Below, piece after piece: positions 7,186-12,649 of a stretch of DNA of 27,283 bases. The notes beneath the pieces were generated by a model. It was not told the origin of the DNA, ran no database searches, and was given only the letters and a program-made list of their open reading frames with translations. The stretch's first letter is position 1. Every line of letters starts with the position of its first letter. A program made the position numbers and the translations under genes. The DNA lies in the NCBI GenBank assembly GCA_964532145.1, contig CAZHGM010000009.1, forward strand, positions 1 to 27,283, written 5' to 3'. This DNA comes from JAPUDQ01 sp964532145 (lineage in GTDB: Bacteria > Patescibacteriota > Saccharimonadia > Saccharimonadales > Saccharimonadaceae).

Positions 7186-7266
7186 GGATTTTCGGTTTTA
7201 GGATTTTGAAAGTAATTACATACAGCGATTCTTCTAAAATCCATAATCACCGATCTAGAATCCACT
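7186..7266 (+). repeat. Imperfect inverted heptad repeat between ssb and rpsR
   Basis: The left side has GGATTTT (7186-7192), CGGTTTT (7193-7199) and GGATTTT (7201-7207). The right side, read on the other strand, repeats the same type of 7-base unit. Pairing blocks are GGATTTT with AAAATCC (7236-7242), AAG (7210-7212) with CTT (7231-7233), CGGT (7193-7196) with ACCG (7249-7252), and GGATT with AATCC (7259-7263). This gives one long broken hairpin with an 18-base loop. No gene lies in the loop. It fills most of the 122-base gap. Confidence 0.65.
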
Positions 7267-7287
7267 TTTACTCTGAAGGAGTAACCT

Positions 7288-7488
7288 ATGGCACGAAGAT
7301 TTAAAAAAGATATACCAGCATATTTTGATTACAAAGACCCGAAGACGTTGCTTCGGTTCGTCAACGCATATGGGCAGATCGAGCCAAGCAGTAAAACTGG
7401 CCTTAACCCTCGCCAACAGCGCCAGCTGAGTACTGCCATCAAACGCGCCCGACACTTAGCGTTGATGCCGTTTGTTTCTCAGGGGTAA
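7288..7488 (+). CDS. rpsR: Small ribosomal subunit protein bS18
   Basis: 30S platform protein that pairs with S6. The protein is 66 residues, with the typical features IPAYFDYKDPKTLLRFVNAYGQI reduced in places, GLNPRQQRQLSTAIKRARHLALMPFV at the C-terminal half (the RQQRQL-IKRAR block is the S18 signature), and a very short tail. The usual N-terminal Cys residues are absent. The start is supported by GAAGGAG (7275-7281) six bases upstream. In many bacteria rplI (L9) follows. Here it is replaced by the four-helix-bundle cassette and then efp, which agrees with reports, as I recall them, that some CPR lineages lack L9. Confidence 0.95.
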   Translation: MARRFKKDIPAYFDYKDPKTLLRFVNAYGQIEPSSKTGLNPRQQRQLSTAIKRARHLALMPFVSQG

Positions 7489-7497
7489 GAAACAGAA

Positions 7498-7926
7498 GAA
7501 TATAGTATTTGGAATATAGAATATGGCGGAGCGCATCAGTTCTTTTCGTGATTTGAAAACATGGCAAGAAGCTCCACATCTTGCGGTGATGATTTATAAC
7601 ATAACAGGGGTATTCCCAGATAGCGAGCGATTTGGCCTGGCTAATCAAATGAGACGAGCAGCCGTGTCAGTCGGGTCGAATATCGCGGAAGGTTTCTCGC
7701 GACAATCTACTAAAGAAAAACTGCAATTTTATCATATTGCGAAGGGCTCGTTGACAGAGATTGAAAGCCAATTAGATCTTGCTTGGCGAGTCGAGTATAT
7801 TGATGGGAGCACCTCAAAATGTGTATTAGAACAAATCGGACATGTTGGAAGGTTACTAACAGCCCTCATTAGGAAAATTCCTGTGCGTTAGCTATATACT
7901 ATATTCAATATTCCACATACTAATTT
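7498..7926 (+). mobile_element. Candidate heptad-repeat-bounded cassette carrying a four-helix-bundle gene
   Basis: A 429-base unit inserted between rpsR and efp. The left end is four heptads (7498-7525) and the right end is five heptads in inverse orientation (7892-7926). Bases 7502-7526 match the reverse complement of 7899-7923 at 21 of 25 positions (hand count). The only gene inside uses the last three bases of the left array as its ATG, and its stop codon directly abuts the right array. A shortened copy with both ends but no gene lies at 6608-6679. There is no transposase and no obvious target-site duplication. Calling it mobile is inference from the two-copy structure. Confidence 0.5.
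7523..7891 (+). CDS. Four-helix-bundle protein of the S23 / intervening-sequence (IVP) family
   Basis: 122 residues that fit the TIGR02436-type family closely. Residues about 6-16 are SSFRDLKTWQE, followed by LAVMIYNITGVFPDSERFGL. The conserved centre QMRRAAVSVGSNIAEGFSR, the KEKLQFYHIAKGSLTEIESQL helix and a final helix complete the fold. Proteins of this family form pentameric basic bundles. They are encoded in intervening sequences of 23S rRNA in some bacteria and are related to the Avd proteins of diversity-generating retroelements; the role of free-standing copies is not established. The ATG lies inside the left heptad array and there is no Shine-Dalgarno sequence. Translation may be weak, coupled to rpsR, or leaderless from a TATA-like box in the array. 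No reverse transcriptase or variable repeat is nearby, so a retroelement role is not supported. The gene interrupts an otherwise housekeeping operon. Confidence 0.92.
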   Translation: MAERISSFRDLKTWQEAPHLAVMIYNITGVFPDSERFGLANQMRRAAVSVGSNIAEGFSRQSTKEKLQFYHIAKGSLTEIESQLDLAWRVEYIDGSTSKCVLEQIGHVGRLLTALIRKIPVR

Positions 7927-7945
7927 TTAAAATCGGAGATTCTAT

Positions 7946-8506
7946 ATGTACAACCCCACTGACCTCAAAAAAGGCACCGTTATCCAAATAGACGGTCAGC
8001 CGTACCGTATCATGGACTATAACCAAAAGGTGATGGGCCGCGGCGGCAGTATCGTCAATGTAAAGGTGCGCAATCTCATCACCGGTGCAGTGCTGCCGAA
8101 GACGTATAAGGGTCAGGACAAGATCGAGCCAGCCGATGTGACGACACGTACCGTGCAGTACCTGTACAGCGATGGCGATGGGTTCCATTTGATGGATCCG
8201 ACAACATTTGACCAGTTTGAGGTCGATGGAGAGACGATGAACGAGGCTGACAAGTACTTGCACGAAGGTGACGAAGTCGGACTACAGTTTTTTGGTGACC
8301 GCGTGATAAATGTTGAGCTGCCGACGGCCGTGAGCCTGACGGTGACCTATGCCGAAACTGTCGTCAAAGGAGATACGACCAGCAATGTCCTCAAGGACGC
8401 CACGCTAGATACTGGTCTTGTTGTGAAGGTGCCGGCATTTATTAAGACCGGCGATACGATACGTGTCGATACCCGCAACGGTAGCTATCTCGAGCGGCAG
8501 AAGTAA
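7946..8506 (+). CDS. efp: Translation elongation factor P
   Basis: Binds ribosomes stalled on consecutive prolines and promotes peptide-bond formation. It has 186 residues, the standard length, with three beta-barrel domains: a KOW-like N-domain (residues 1 to about 65), an OB domain, and a C-terminal domain ending GDTIRVDTRNGSYLERQ. In the loop that points at the peptidyl-transferase centre the sequence is KVMGRGGSIV, with Arg32 at the tip where many EF-Ps carry a modified Lys. Arg-type EF-Ps are rhamnosylated by EarP in Pseudomonas and relatives; no earP-like gene is in this window, and whether this Arg is modified is unknown. The start has GGAG (7935-7938) seven bases upstream, just outside the right end of the repeat cassette. 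Confidence 0.96.
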   Translation: MYNPTDLKKGTVIQIDGQPYRIMDYNQKVMGRGGSIVNVKVRNLITGAVLPKTYKGQDKIEPADVTTRTVQYLYSDGDGFHLMDPTTFDQFEVDGETMNEADKYLHEGDEVGLQFFGDRVINVELPTAVSLTVTYAETVVKGDTTSNVLKDATLDTGLVVKVPAFIKTGDTIRVDTRNGSYLERQK

Positions 8507-8512
8507 GCTCAG

Positions 8513-8547
8513 AGATCTTGGATTATAGATTTTAGATTTTGGAAGAA
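8513..8547 (+). repeat. Heptad array between efp and tlyA
   Basis: Five consecutive 7-base units (8513-8547), including AGATTTT twice in a row, starting 7 bases after the efp stop. The last unit, GGAAGAA, provides a Shine-Dalgarno-like GGAAG (8541-8545) seven bases before the tlyA start. Only one arm is present; no inverted partner is seen nearby. Confidence 0.65.
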
Positions 8548-8552
8548 ATCAC

Positions 8553-9311
8553 ATGAAACAACGACTTGATCAGGCAATGTTCTCTCGCAAACTTGTTGGC
8601 TCGCGTAGTGAGGCGGAGAGCTGGATTCGGCTTGGTAAGGTGATCGTTGATGGGGAAGTAAGGCGAAAACCGGGCATATTTGTTTCTGACTCGTCGAAAA
8701 TCGAATTAAAAACAGAGGAACGCTATGTGAGCAGAGCAGGGCTGAAACTGGCGAGTGTGGCAGGGAAGTTTGGCGTTGATTTTGGAGGCAAGGTCGTGCT
8801 GGATGTCGGCTCAAGTACTGGAGGCTTCACAGACTATGCGCTGCAGCACGGCGCGGCAAAGGTAATCGCGGTTGATGTCGGGACAGATCAGCTACACCCG
8901 AGTTTGCGCACAGACCCACGGATAGAGCTTCATGAGAAAACGGATATCCGCAGTGTGCGGTGTGATCACACAGAGCCACGAGAGCCACAAGAAATTATTA
9001 TAGAGGCACCGGATATCATTGTGATCGATGTCAGCTTCGTTAGCCTGCGCGAGATTCTTCCTCATCTTTTTTCTTTCGTTCTTCATCCCTCTTCCATCTG
9101 TCTCGCCATGGTCAAGCCGCAATTTGAAGCAACCAGAGCGCAGCTCACTAAAGATGGTATCGTCAAAAATGATCGTGTGCGTCGTGAAATAGTGCAGGAG
9201 TTTGAGCAATGGGCGCGGCAACTGTTTGTGATCCTCGACAAAGCCGATAGCGGTGTGGCCGGTGCGCATGGAAATAAAGAGCGGTTTTATTATCTCAAAG
9301 CTCTTGTTTGA
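8553..9311 (+). CDS. tlyA: TlyA-family 2'-O-methyltransferase (FtsJ-like, S4 domain)
   Basis: 252 residues. The N-terminal S4 RNA-binding domain spans about residues 1-60 (QRLDQAMFSRKLVGSRSEAE, then GKVIVDGE). The FtsJ-type Rossmann methyltransferase follows: SRAGLKL, then the SAM-binding motif LDVGSSTGGFTD (83-94), VIAVDVGTDQLHP, IIVIDVSFVSL and VKPQFEA. TlyA proteins of actinobacteria 2'-O-methylate 16S and 23S rRNA and affect capreomycin sensitivity; the name hemolysin is historical. The linker before VKPQFE reads SFVLHPSSICLAM and is encoded by a pyrimidine-rich stretch (9055-9105) that looks repeat-derived, although its length matches homologues I recall. The Shine-Dalgarno sequence comes from the heptad array upstream. 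The substrate here is inferred from the family. Confidence 0.92.
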   Translation: MKQRLDQAMFSRKLVGSRSEAESWIRLGKVIVDGEVRRKPGIFVSDSSKIELKTEERYVSRAGLKLASVAGKFGVDFGGKVVLDVGSSTGGFTDYALQHGAAKVIAVDVGTDQLHPSLRTDPRIELHEKTDIRSVRCDHTEPREPQEIIIEAPDIIVIDVSFVSLREILPHLFSFVLHPSSICLAMVKPQFEATRAQLTKDGIVKNDRVRREIVQEFEQWARQLFVILDKADSGVAGAHGNKERFYYLKALV

Positions 9312-9614
9312 TTCCAGGGAACGTCCTTAGGATCATGACCCACACGCTATAGAACAGGCTTTCGGTTTTTGTTTTTATTTTGTTCATGATCACTCTGTTA
9401 GAGATGGTATTGTAAAATACATGTTATTATGCTATAATGCGACTACCTATCCATTTGGGTGGGCTTCCAGCTATGGGCATGAAGCGATCGTTTTCGACGT
9501 GATCTTTGGCCCGCACGCTGATGATCATTGACAATCCGATTTCTCTAAAAACCCTATGGCTTCGTGCCATTAGTTGGCGGTCCAGCCAATTCCACAACCA
9601 GAAAGGAGGATGCG
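9312..9614 (+). other. 303-base intergenic region: T-rich tract, inverted repeat, promoter and long leader
   Basis: It contains three things. GATCATGA (9331-9338) is repeated inverted as TCATGATC (9384-9391), enclosing a T-rich tract (9360-9381) that may help end tlyA transcription, though I see no proper terminator stem. A strong promoter follows at 9410-9438. Then comes a leader of about 170 bases ending in a small hairpin, TTGGC (9574-9578) with GCCAA (9585-9589), and AAAGGAGG (9602-9609). I recognise no riboswitch and no convincing gene. Confidence 0.6.
9410..9438 (+). promoter_or_regulatory. Promoter of the GC-rich secreted-protein gene
   Basis: TTGTAA (9410-9415), a 17-base spacer, and TATAAT (9433-9438) preceded by TGC. 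It has the same extended -10 design as the host gene promoters in this window, although the gene it drives has foreign composition. Confidence 0.7.
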
Positions 9615-10811
9615 ATGAAACCTCGCATCCAAGGCGTGTGGGTGGCCATCATGGCCGCCTTCGCGCTCATCATCGGCTTCGCGGTGGATCCCGCCACCGC
9701 GACCGCCGCACAACCAACCGTGGCGACGGCTTCCGTCACCACGGTCGATGTGCCCCCGATCACATCCGACCCCCCCACTGCCCAGCAGATCGGAACATCT
9801 TGGGGGGTGTCCTACCACGTCGGAGGCATCATCGTCGATGCGGGCTATCGCATCGACGGCGTCTGGCTCGTGCGAGGGCACGACCAGACGTACTCGACCC
9901 TATCACAGACCATGGTACCCCGCACAGATGGCGGGTACCTTCTGGAGAGCTACACCGACGACACCCTAGCATACTGGAAGGTGGAGGCAACGCTGATCGC
10001 CCCCACCGGCGAGTATGTGGACGTCGTGCTCGGCCGCGGTTATGCCGTGGCCGAGCAGGGCTACAGCCCCGACGTTTCCTTTGGCCCGGCCACAGGCCAG
10101 GTCAACGTCGGCCCCTACCTGGGCTTCACGACCACGGCAACGTGGCCGGGTGGCTCGACTGTCACCCTCAACGAGGGTGACAACATGACTGGTGCGCCGT
10201 GCGGCGTGCTGGTCACGGTCACAGAGACTGTTGACCCGTGGTTTGTGCCCCTGCCGGGCTCACAAACCACACAGTCGTACACCTTCCCTTGTGGCGAGGA
10301 GGTGACGCCTCAGGGCGTCACTTCGATTTGGCCCAATCGGTGGCTAGTGCCCGTGGAGGAGGGCGTTCGCTACCGCGTCCGGGTGGGTGACACCACCTGG
10401 ACGGCGAAGCCCGGGACTACCATCTTCCGCAAGTGCGGAAGTGAGTACTGGGTGGAGGCGGTCGCAATGACCGGTTACACCCTTGCCAAGGGGTGGGAGC
10501 AGCGCGCCACCATCCCATGTCCCGCGATCCAGCTGTTCTCGCCCAAGGTGAGAACCGTCAAGGTCGTGCTCCGAGGAGGAGCAGTCGATGGGGTTACGCG
10601 CCCCATCGGCCTCAACGTCCGGATCGCCGGTAAGCCGGCGGTCAAGGGGGTGGGCTACACGCAGGTCTGTGTTCCCACCACCGATAAGGGCGGCTGGATC
10701 TGCACGGTGAGCCTCGCTCGCCGTGCAGGAGCCAGGGCGTGGGTCAATGTCGCCTACGCATTCCCCGTCGGGGGGACGAAGTCGGCAGGGGTCTGGGTGC
10801 GTCTGCGCTGA
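9615..10811 (+). CDS. Secreted protein of unknown function, GC-rich
   Basis: 398 residues from the ATG at 9615, chosen because AAAGGAGG lies five bases upstream; a GTG at 9564 would add 17 residues with no ribosome binding site. A Sec signal peptide is clear: MKPR, then a hydrophobic core (VWVAIMAAFALIIGFAV), then an Ala-rich cleavage region (ATATAA). The rest is rich in Gly, Thr, Val, Tyr and Trp and looks beta-stranded. It has six Cys (in GAPCG, FPCGE, RKCGS, TIPCP, TQVCV and GWICT), compatible with disulfides outside the cell. No LPXTG, transmembrane anchor or lipobox is seen. I do not recognise the family. Two sampled 60-base lines have 68% and 67% GC against 47% in a pilT line, and codons end mostly in C/G, so recent transfer is likely. 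It has its own promoter and terminator. Confidence 0.85.
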   Translation: MKPRIQGVWVAIMAAFALIIGFAVDPATATAAQPTVATASVTTVDVPPITSDPPTAQQIGTSWGVSYHVGGIIVDAGYRIDGVWLVRGHDQTYSTLSQTMVPRTDGGYLLESYTDDTLAYWKVEATLIAPTGEYVDVVLGRGYAVAEQGYSPDVSFGPATGQVNVGPYLGFTTTATWPGGSTVTLNEGDNMTGAPCGVLVTVTETVDPWFVPLPGSQTTQSYTFPCGEEVTPQGVTSIWPNRWLVPVEEGVRYRVRVGDTTWTAKPGTTIFRKCGSEYWVEAVAMTGYTLAKGWEQRATIPCPAIQLFSPKVRTVKVVLRGGAVDGVTRPIGLNVRIAGKPAVKGVGYTQVCVPTTDKGGWICTVSLARRAGARAWVNVAYAFPVGGTKSAGVWVRLR

Positions 10812-10879
10812 CACACCCAGAAGAGGAATCGGATTCAATCGTTGATCCCCGTCAGAACAGGCGAGTGGATCCGATTTAC

Positions 10880-10917
10880 GCCCTCGGCTTCGGCCGGGGG
10901 CTTCCTCTTTTCTTTTA
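10880..10917 (+). terminator. Rho-independent terminator of the secreted-protein gene
   Basis: A nine-pair stem with one G-U pair (10880-10888 with 10893-10901), a UUCG tetraloop, and a T-rich tract 10902-10917. It lies between two convergent genes. On the minus strand no T-run follows, so it serves the plus-strand gene only. Confidence 0.9.
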
Positions 10918-10922
10918 TACGG

Positions 10923-11999
10923 CTATTTTTTGACGTTAAAACGAAACTCAACGACGTCGTCGGGTTGCATGACGTAGTCGCGGCCGACCGTATGGATATT
11001 GCCCGCTTGTTTGGCGGCTAGTTCTGAGCCCGCCGTGATCAGATCAGGGTAGCTGATCACTTGAGCGGCGATGAAGCCGCGCTCAAAGTCGGTATGGATA
11101 ACACCGGCAGCTTCCGGTGCGGTGGCGCCTGCACGGATTGTCCAGGCACGGACTTCTTTAGGGCCAGCAGTCAGGTAGCTCTGCAAGCCAAGCGTGTGGT
11201 AGGCGGCACGTGCCAGCTGAGCCAGACTAGACTCTGTGACACCGTAGCTAGCGAGCAGCTCGGCGGCATCGGGTTCATCAAGGTCATGCAGCTCCTCCTC
11301 AAGCTTGGCACAGACAAACACAGTATCGGCGGGCGCAACCAGAGATTTCAACTGGGATTGCAATTTCTCATCTGAGAGTCCCGCCTCGTCGACATTAAAG
11401 GCATAGATGGTTGGCTTTGACGTCAGTAACTGCAGAGTGGATTTTGGATTTTGGATTTTGGATTTTGGGATACGACCAGCATCAAGCTCGGTGCGGATTA
11501 TTTGGAGCTCTTTGAACTCGGCCAGTTTTTCGGGATCATATTTTGCTTCTTTTTGGAGTTTAGGCAGATGTCTGTCGATGGTCTGGATGTCGGCGAGTAT
11601 CAGCTCGGTATTGATGACCTCGATGTCACTTTTTGGGTTGATCGCGGTATCGCTGTGGCGAAGGATATCGTCGTTATAAAATGCTCGTACGACATGAACG
11701 GTTGCGTCGCATTCGCGGATATTTGCGAGGAATTGATTGCCCAGACCTTCGCCTCGGCTAGCACCAGCAACGAGCCCTGCGATGTCAACGAACGTAACTG
11801 TAGCTGGGATCACCTTGTCGCTCGAGTACAGGCGCTGCAGGACGGCTAATCTCTCGTCGGGCACTGGCACAATGCCGGAGTTTGGCTCGATGGTTGCAAA
11901 CGGATAATTGGCAGCGAGCGCTCCCGCATTTGTGAGCGCATTAAAAAGCGTCGATTTACCGACGTTTGGCAGGCCGACGATCCCTATTGAGAGCGACAT
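10923..11999 (-). CDS. ychF: Ribosome-binding ATPase/GTPase YchF
   Basis: An Obg-family P-loop protein that binds ribosomes and prefers ATP in characterised members. It has 358 residues, normal for the family. Walker A GLPNVGKST is at residues 9-17. The G3 region FVDIAGLVAGASRGEGLGNQF has the usual YchF form, NVDE replaces NKxD (typical of the ATP-specific members), and the C-terminal TGS domain ends DDVVEFRFNVKK. At residues about 178-188, in the helical insertion, the sequence KSKIQNPKS is encoded by four perfect tandem heptamers. These are probably an in-frame invasion of the genome's intergenic repeat. The gene is alone on the minus strand. No clear Shine-Dalgarno is present, and a -10 box sits only 7 bases before the ATG, suggesting a leaderless message. 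Confidence 0.96.
   Translation of the reverse strand: MSLSIGIVGLPNVGKSTLFNALTNAGALAANYPFATIEPNSGIVPVPDERLAVLQRLYSSDKVIPATVTFVDIAGLVAGASRGEGLGNQFLANIRECDATVHVVRAFYNDDILRHSDTAINPKSDIEVINTELILADIQTIDRHLPKLQKEAKYDPEKLAEFKELQIIRTELDAGRIPKSKIQNPKSTLQLLTSKPTIYAFNVDEAGLSDEKLQSQLKSLVAPADTVFVCAKLEEELHDLDEPDAAELLASYGVTESSLAQLARAAYHTLGLQSYLTAGPKEVRAWTIRAGATAPEAAGVIHTDFERGFIAAQVISYPDLITAGSELAAKQAGNIHTVGRDYVMQPDDVVEFRFNVKK
11439..11466 (+). repeat. Four perfect GGATTTT heptamers inside ychF
   Basis: Exact tandem copies at 11439, 11446, 11453 and 11460, within the coding strand of ychF (read as KSKIQNPKS on the minus strand). Same unit as in the ssb-rpsR intergenic repeat. Being identical, they are likely the youngest or most recently expanded array in the window. 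Confidence 0.9.
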
Positions 12000-12006
12000 G
12001 TCTGAT

Positions 12007-12012
12007 AGTATA
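12007..12012 (-). promoter_or_regulatory. -10 box of ychF
   Basis: TATACT on the minus strand, ending 7 bases before the ychF ATG, so the transcript would begin at or next to the start codon. No good -35 hexamer is seen at 17 bases. It is divergent from the promoter of the TPR gene. Confidence 0.45.
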
Positions 12013-12025
12013 GCGTATATCGGTG

Positions 12026-12054
12026 TTGTTGGCGAAACGCAGCCATGGTAGAAT
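12026..12054 (+). promoter_or_regulatory. Promoter of the TPR/adhesin operon
   Basis: TTGTTG (12026-12031), a 17-base spacer, and TAGAAT (12049-12054) preceded by TGG (extended -10). Expected start near 12061. This rules out the upstream open frame beginning at 12023. Confidence 0.6.
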
Positions 12055-12088
12055 CATAAGCATAATAGGCATGCCAAAGGGGAGCAGG

Positions 12089-12649
12089 GTGGCAAATATC
12101 ATTTCGACAGGCCCGAAGCGATCAAAGAAACAGCAGCGAACAGCTCGCCATCGTCTGGTGGTGGGCGCGGTGATAGGTGCTGTGGTATTTGCGCTGTTAG
12201 GCTATGGCATATGGTATTTTGTTCAGCACCGTACAGCGCAGACATCTCCGAAAGAAAGCTGGCAGATCGTACGTGATGCCTCTGTTGCTGCGTATGAAAA
12301 AACATCGAAGGGCGACTATGACGGTGCATCACGGGCCTATACCGATGCGGCAAATCAAGCAGCAACACCGGAGCTCAAGCAAGAGATTTTTCTCAAGCAA
12401 GCCAGCATGGCCTACGACCAGGGGAAATACGACGATGCGCTCACTGCCGCCAAGGCTGCCGAGCTAGCGAAACCAAACGTGGCAACGAGTCAAATGATTG
12501 CCATCATTGCGGAGAAGAAAGGCGACAAGGAAATGGCGATGAGCTACCTTAAACGAGCGCTATCACAGCTGGATACAAACTCGCCGATGTACAGCTATGA
12601 TGCAAAAGAGATGAAAGACAAGATTATTGCTCTGGGAGGCAGTTTATGA
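12089..12649 (+). CDS. Membrane-anchored TPR-like protein
   Basis: The preferred start is the GTG at 12089, five bases after AAAGGGGAG (12076-12084), giving 186 residues. The ATG at 12071 would add six residues but has no good ribosome binding site. A basic N-terminus (KRSKKQQRTARHR) is followed by one membrane helix (about residues 24-47), so the bulk faces outside. The rest is helical with at least two TPR-like units (AAYEKTSKGDYDGASRAYTD; ASMAYDQGKYDDALTAAKAA). TPR proteins often act as scaffolds, and PilF/PilW-type TPR lipoproteins assist secretin assembly in Gram-negatives. No lipobox and no secretin are seen here, so that is only an analogy. The stop overlaps the next start as ATGA, so the two genes are probably co-translated. 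Confidence 0.8.
   Translation: MANIISTGPKRSKKQQRTARHRLVVGAVIGAVVFALLGYGIWYFVQHRTAQTSPKESWQIVRDASVAAYEKTSKGDYDGASRAYTDAANQAATPELKQEIFLKQASMAYDQGKYDDALTAAKAAELAKPNVATSQMIAIIAEKKGDKEMAMSYLKRALSQLDTNSPMYSYDAKEMKDKIIALGGSL

Noticed and set aside
7523..7891. The four-helix-bundle gene as the Avd component of a diversity-generating retroelement
   Set aside because: No reverse transcriptase, template repeat or variable repeat is visible in the window.
5404..8547. CRISPR array
   Set aside because: The repeats are 7-8 bases, contiguous and degenerate, without unique spacers, and there are no cas genes.
9331..9391. GATCATGA inverted repeat as the end of a mobile element carrying the GC-rich gene
   Set aside because: Both copies lie on the same side of the gene and no matching sequence is seen near 10920; kept only as a note in the intergenic entry.
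9506..10180. 224-codon frame overlapping the GC-rich secreted gene, and a 164-codon antisense frame at 10344-10838
   Set aside because: High GC removes stop codons from all frames. The products are Arg/His/Pro-rich with no signal or motif, and the 9615 frame has the signal peptide and ribosome binding site.
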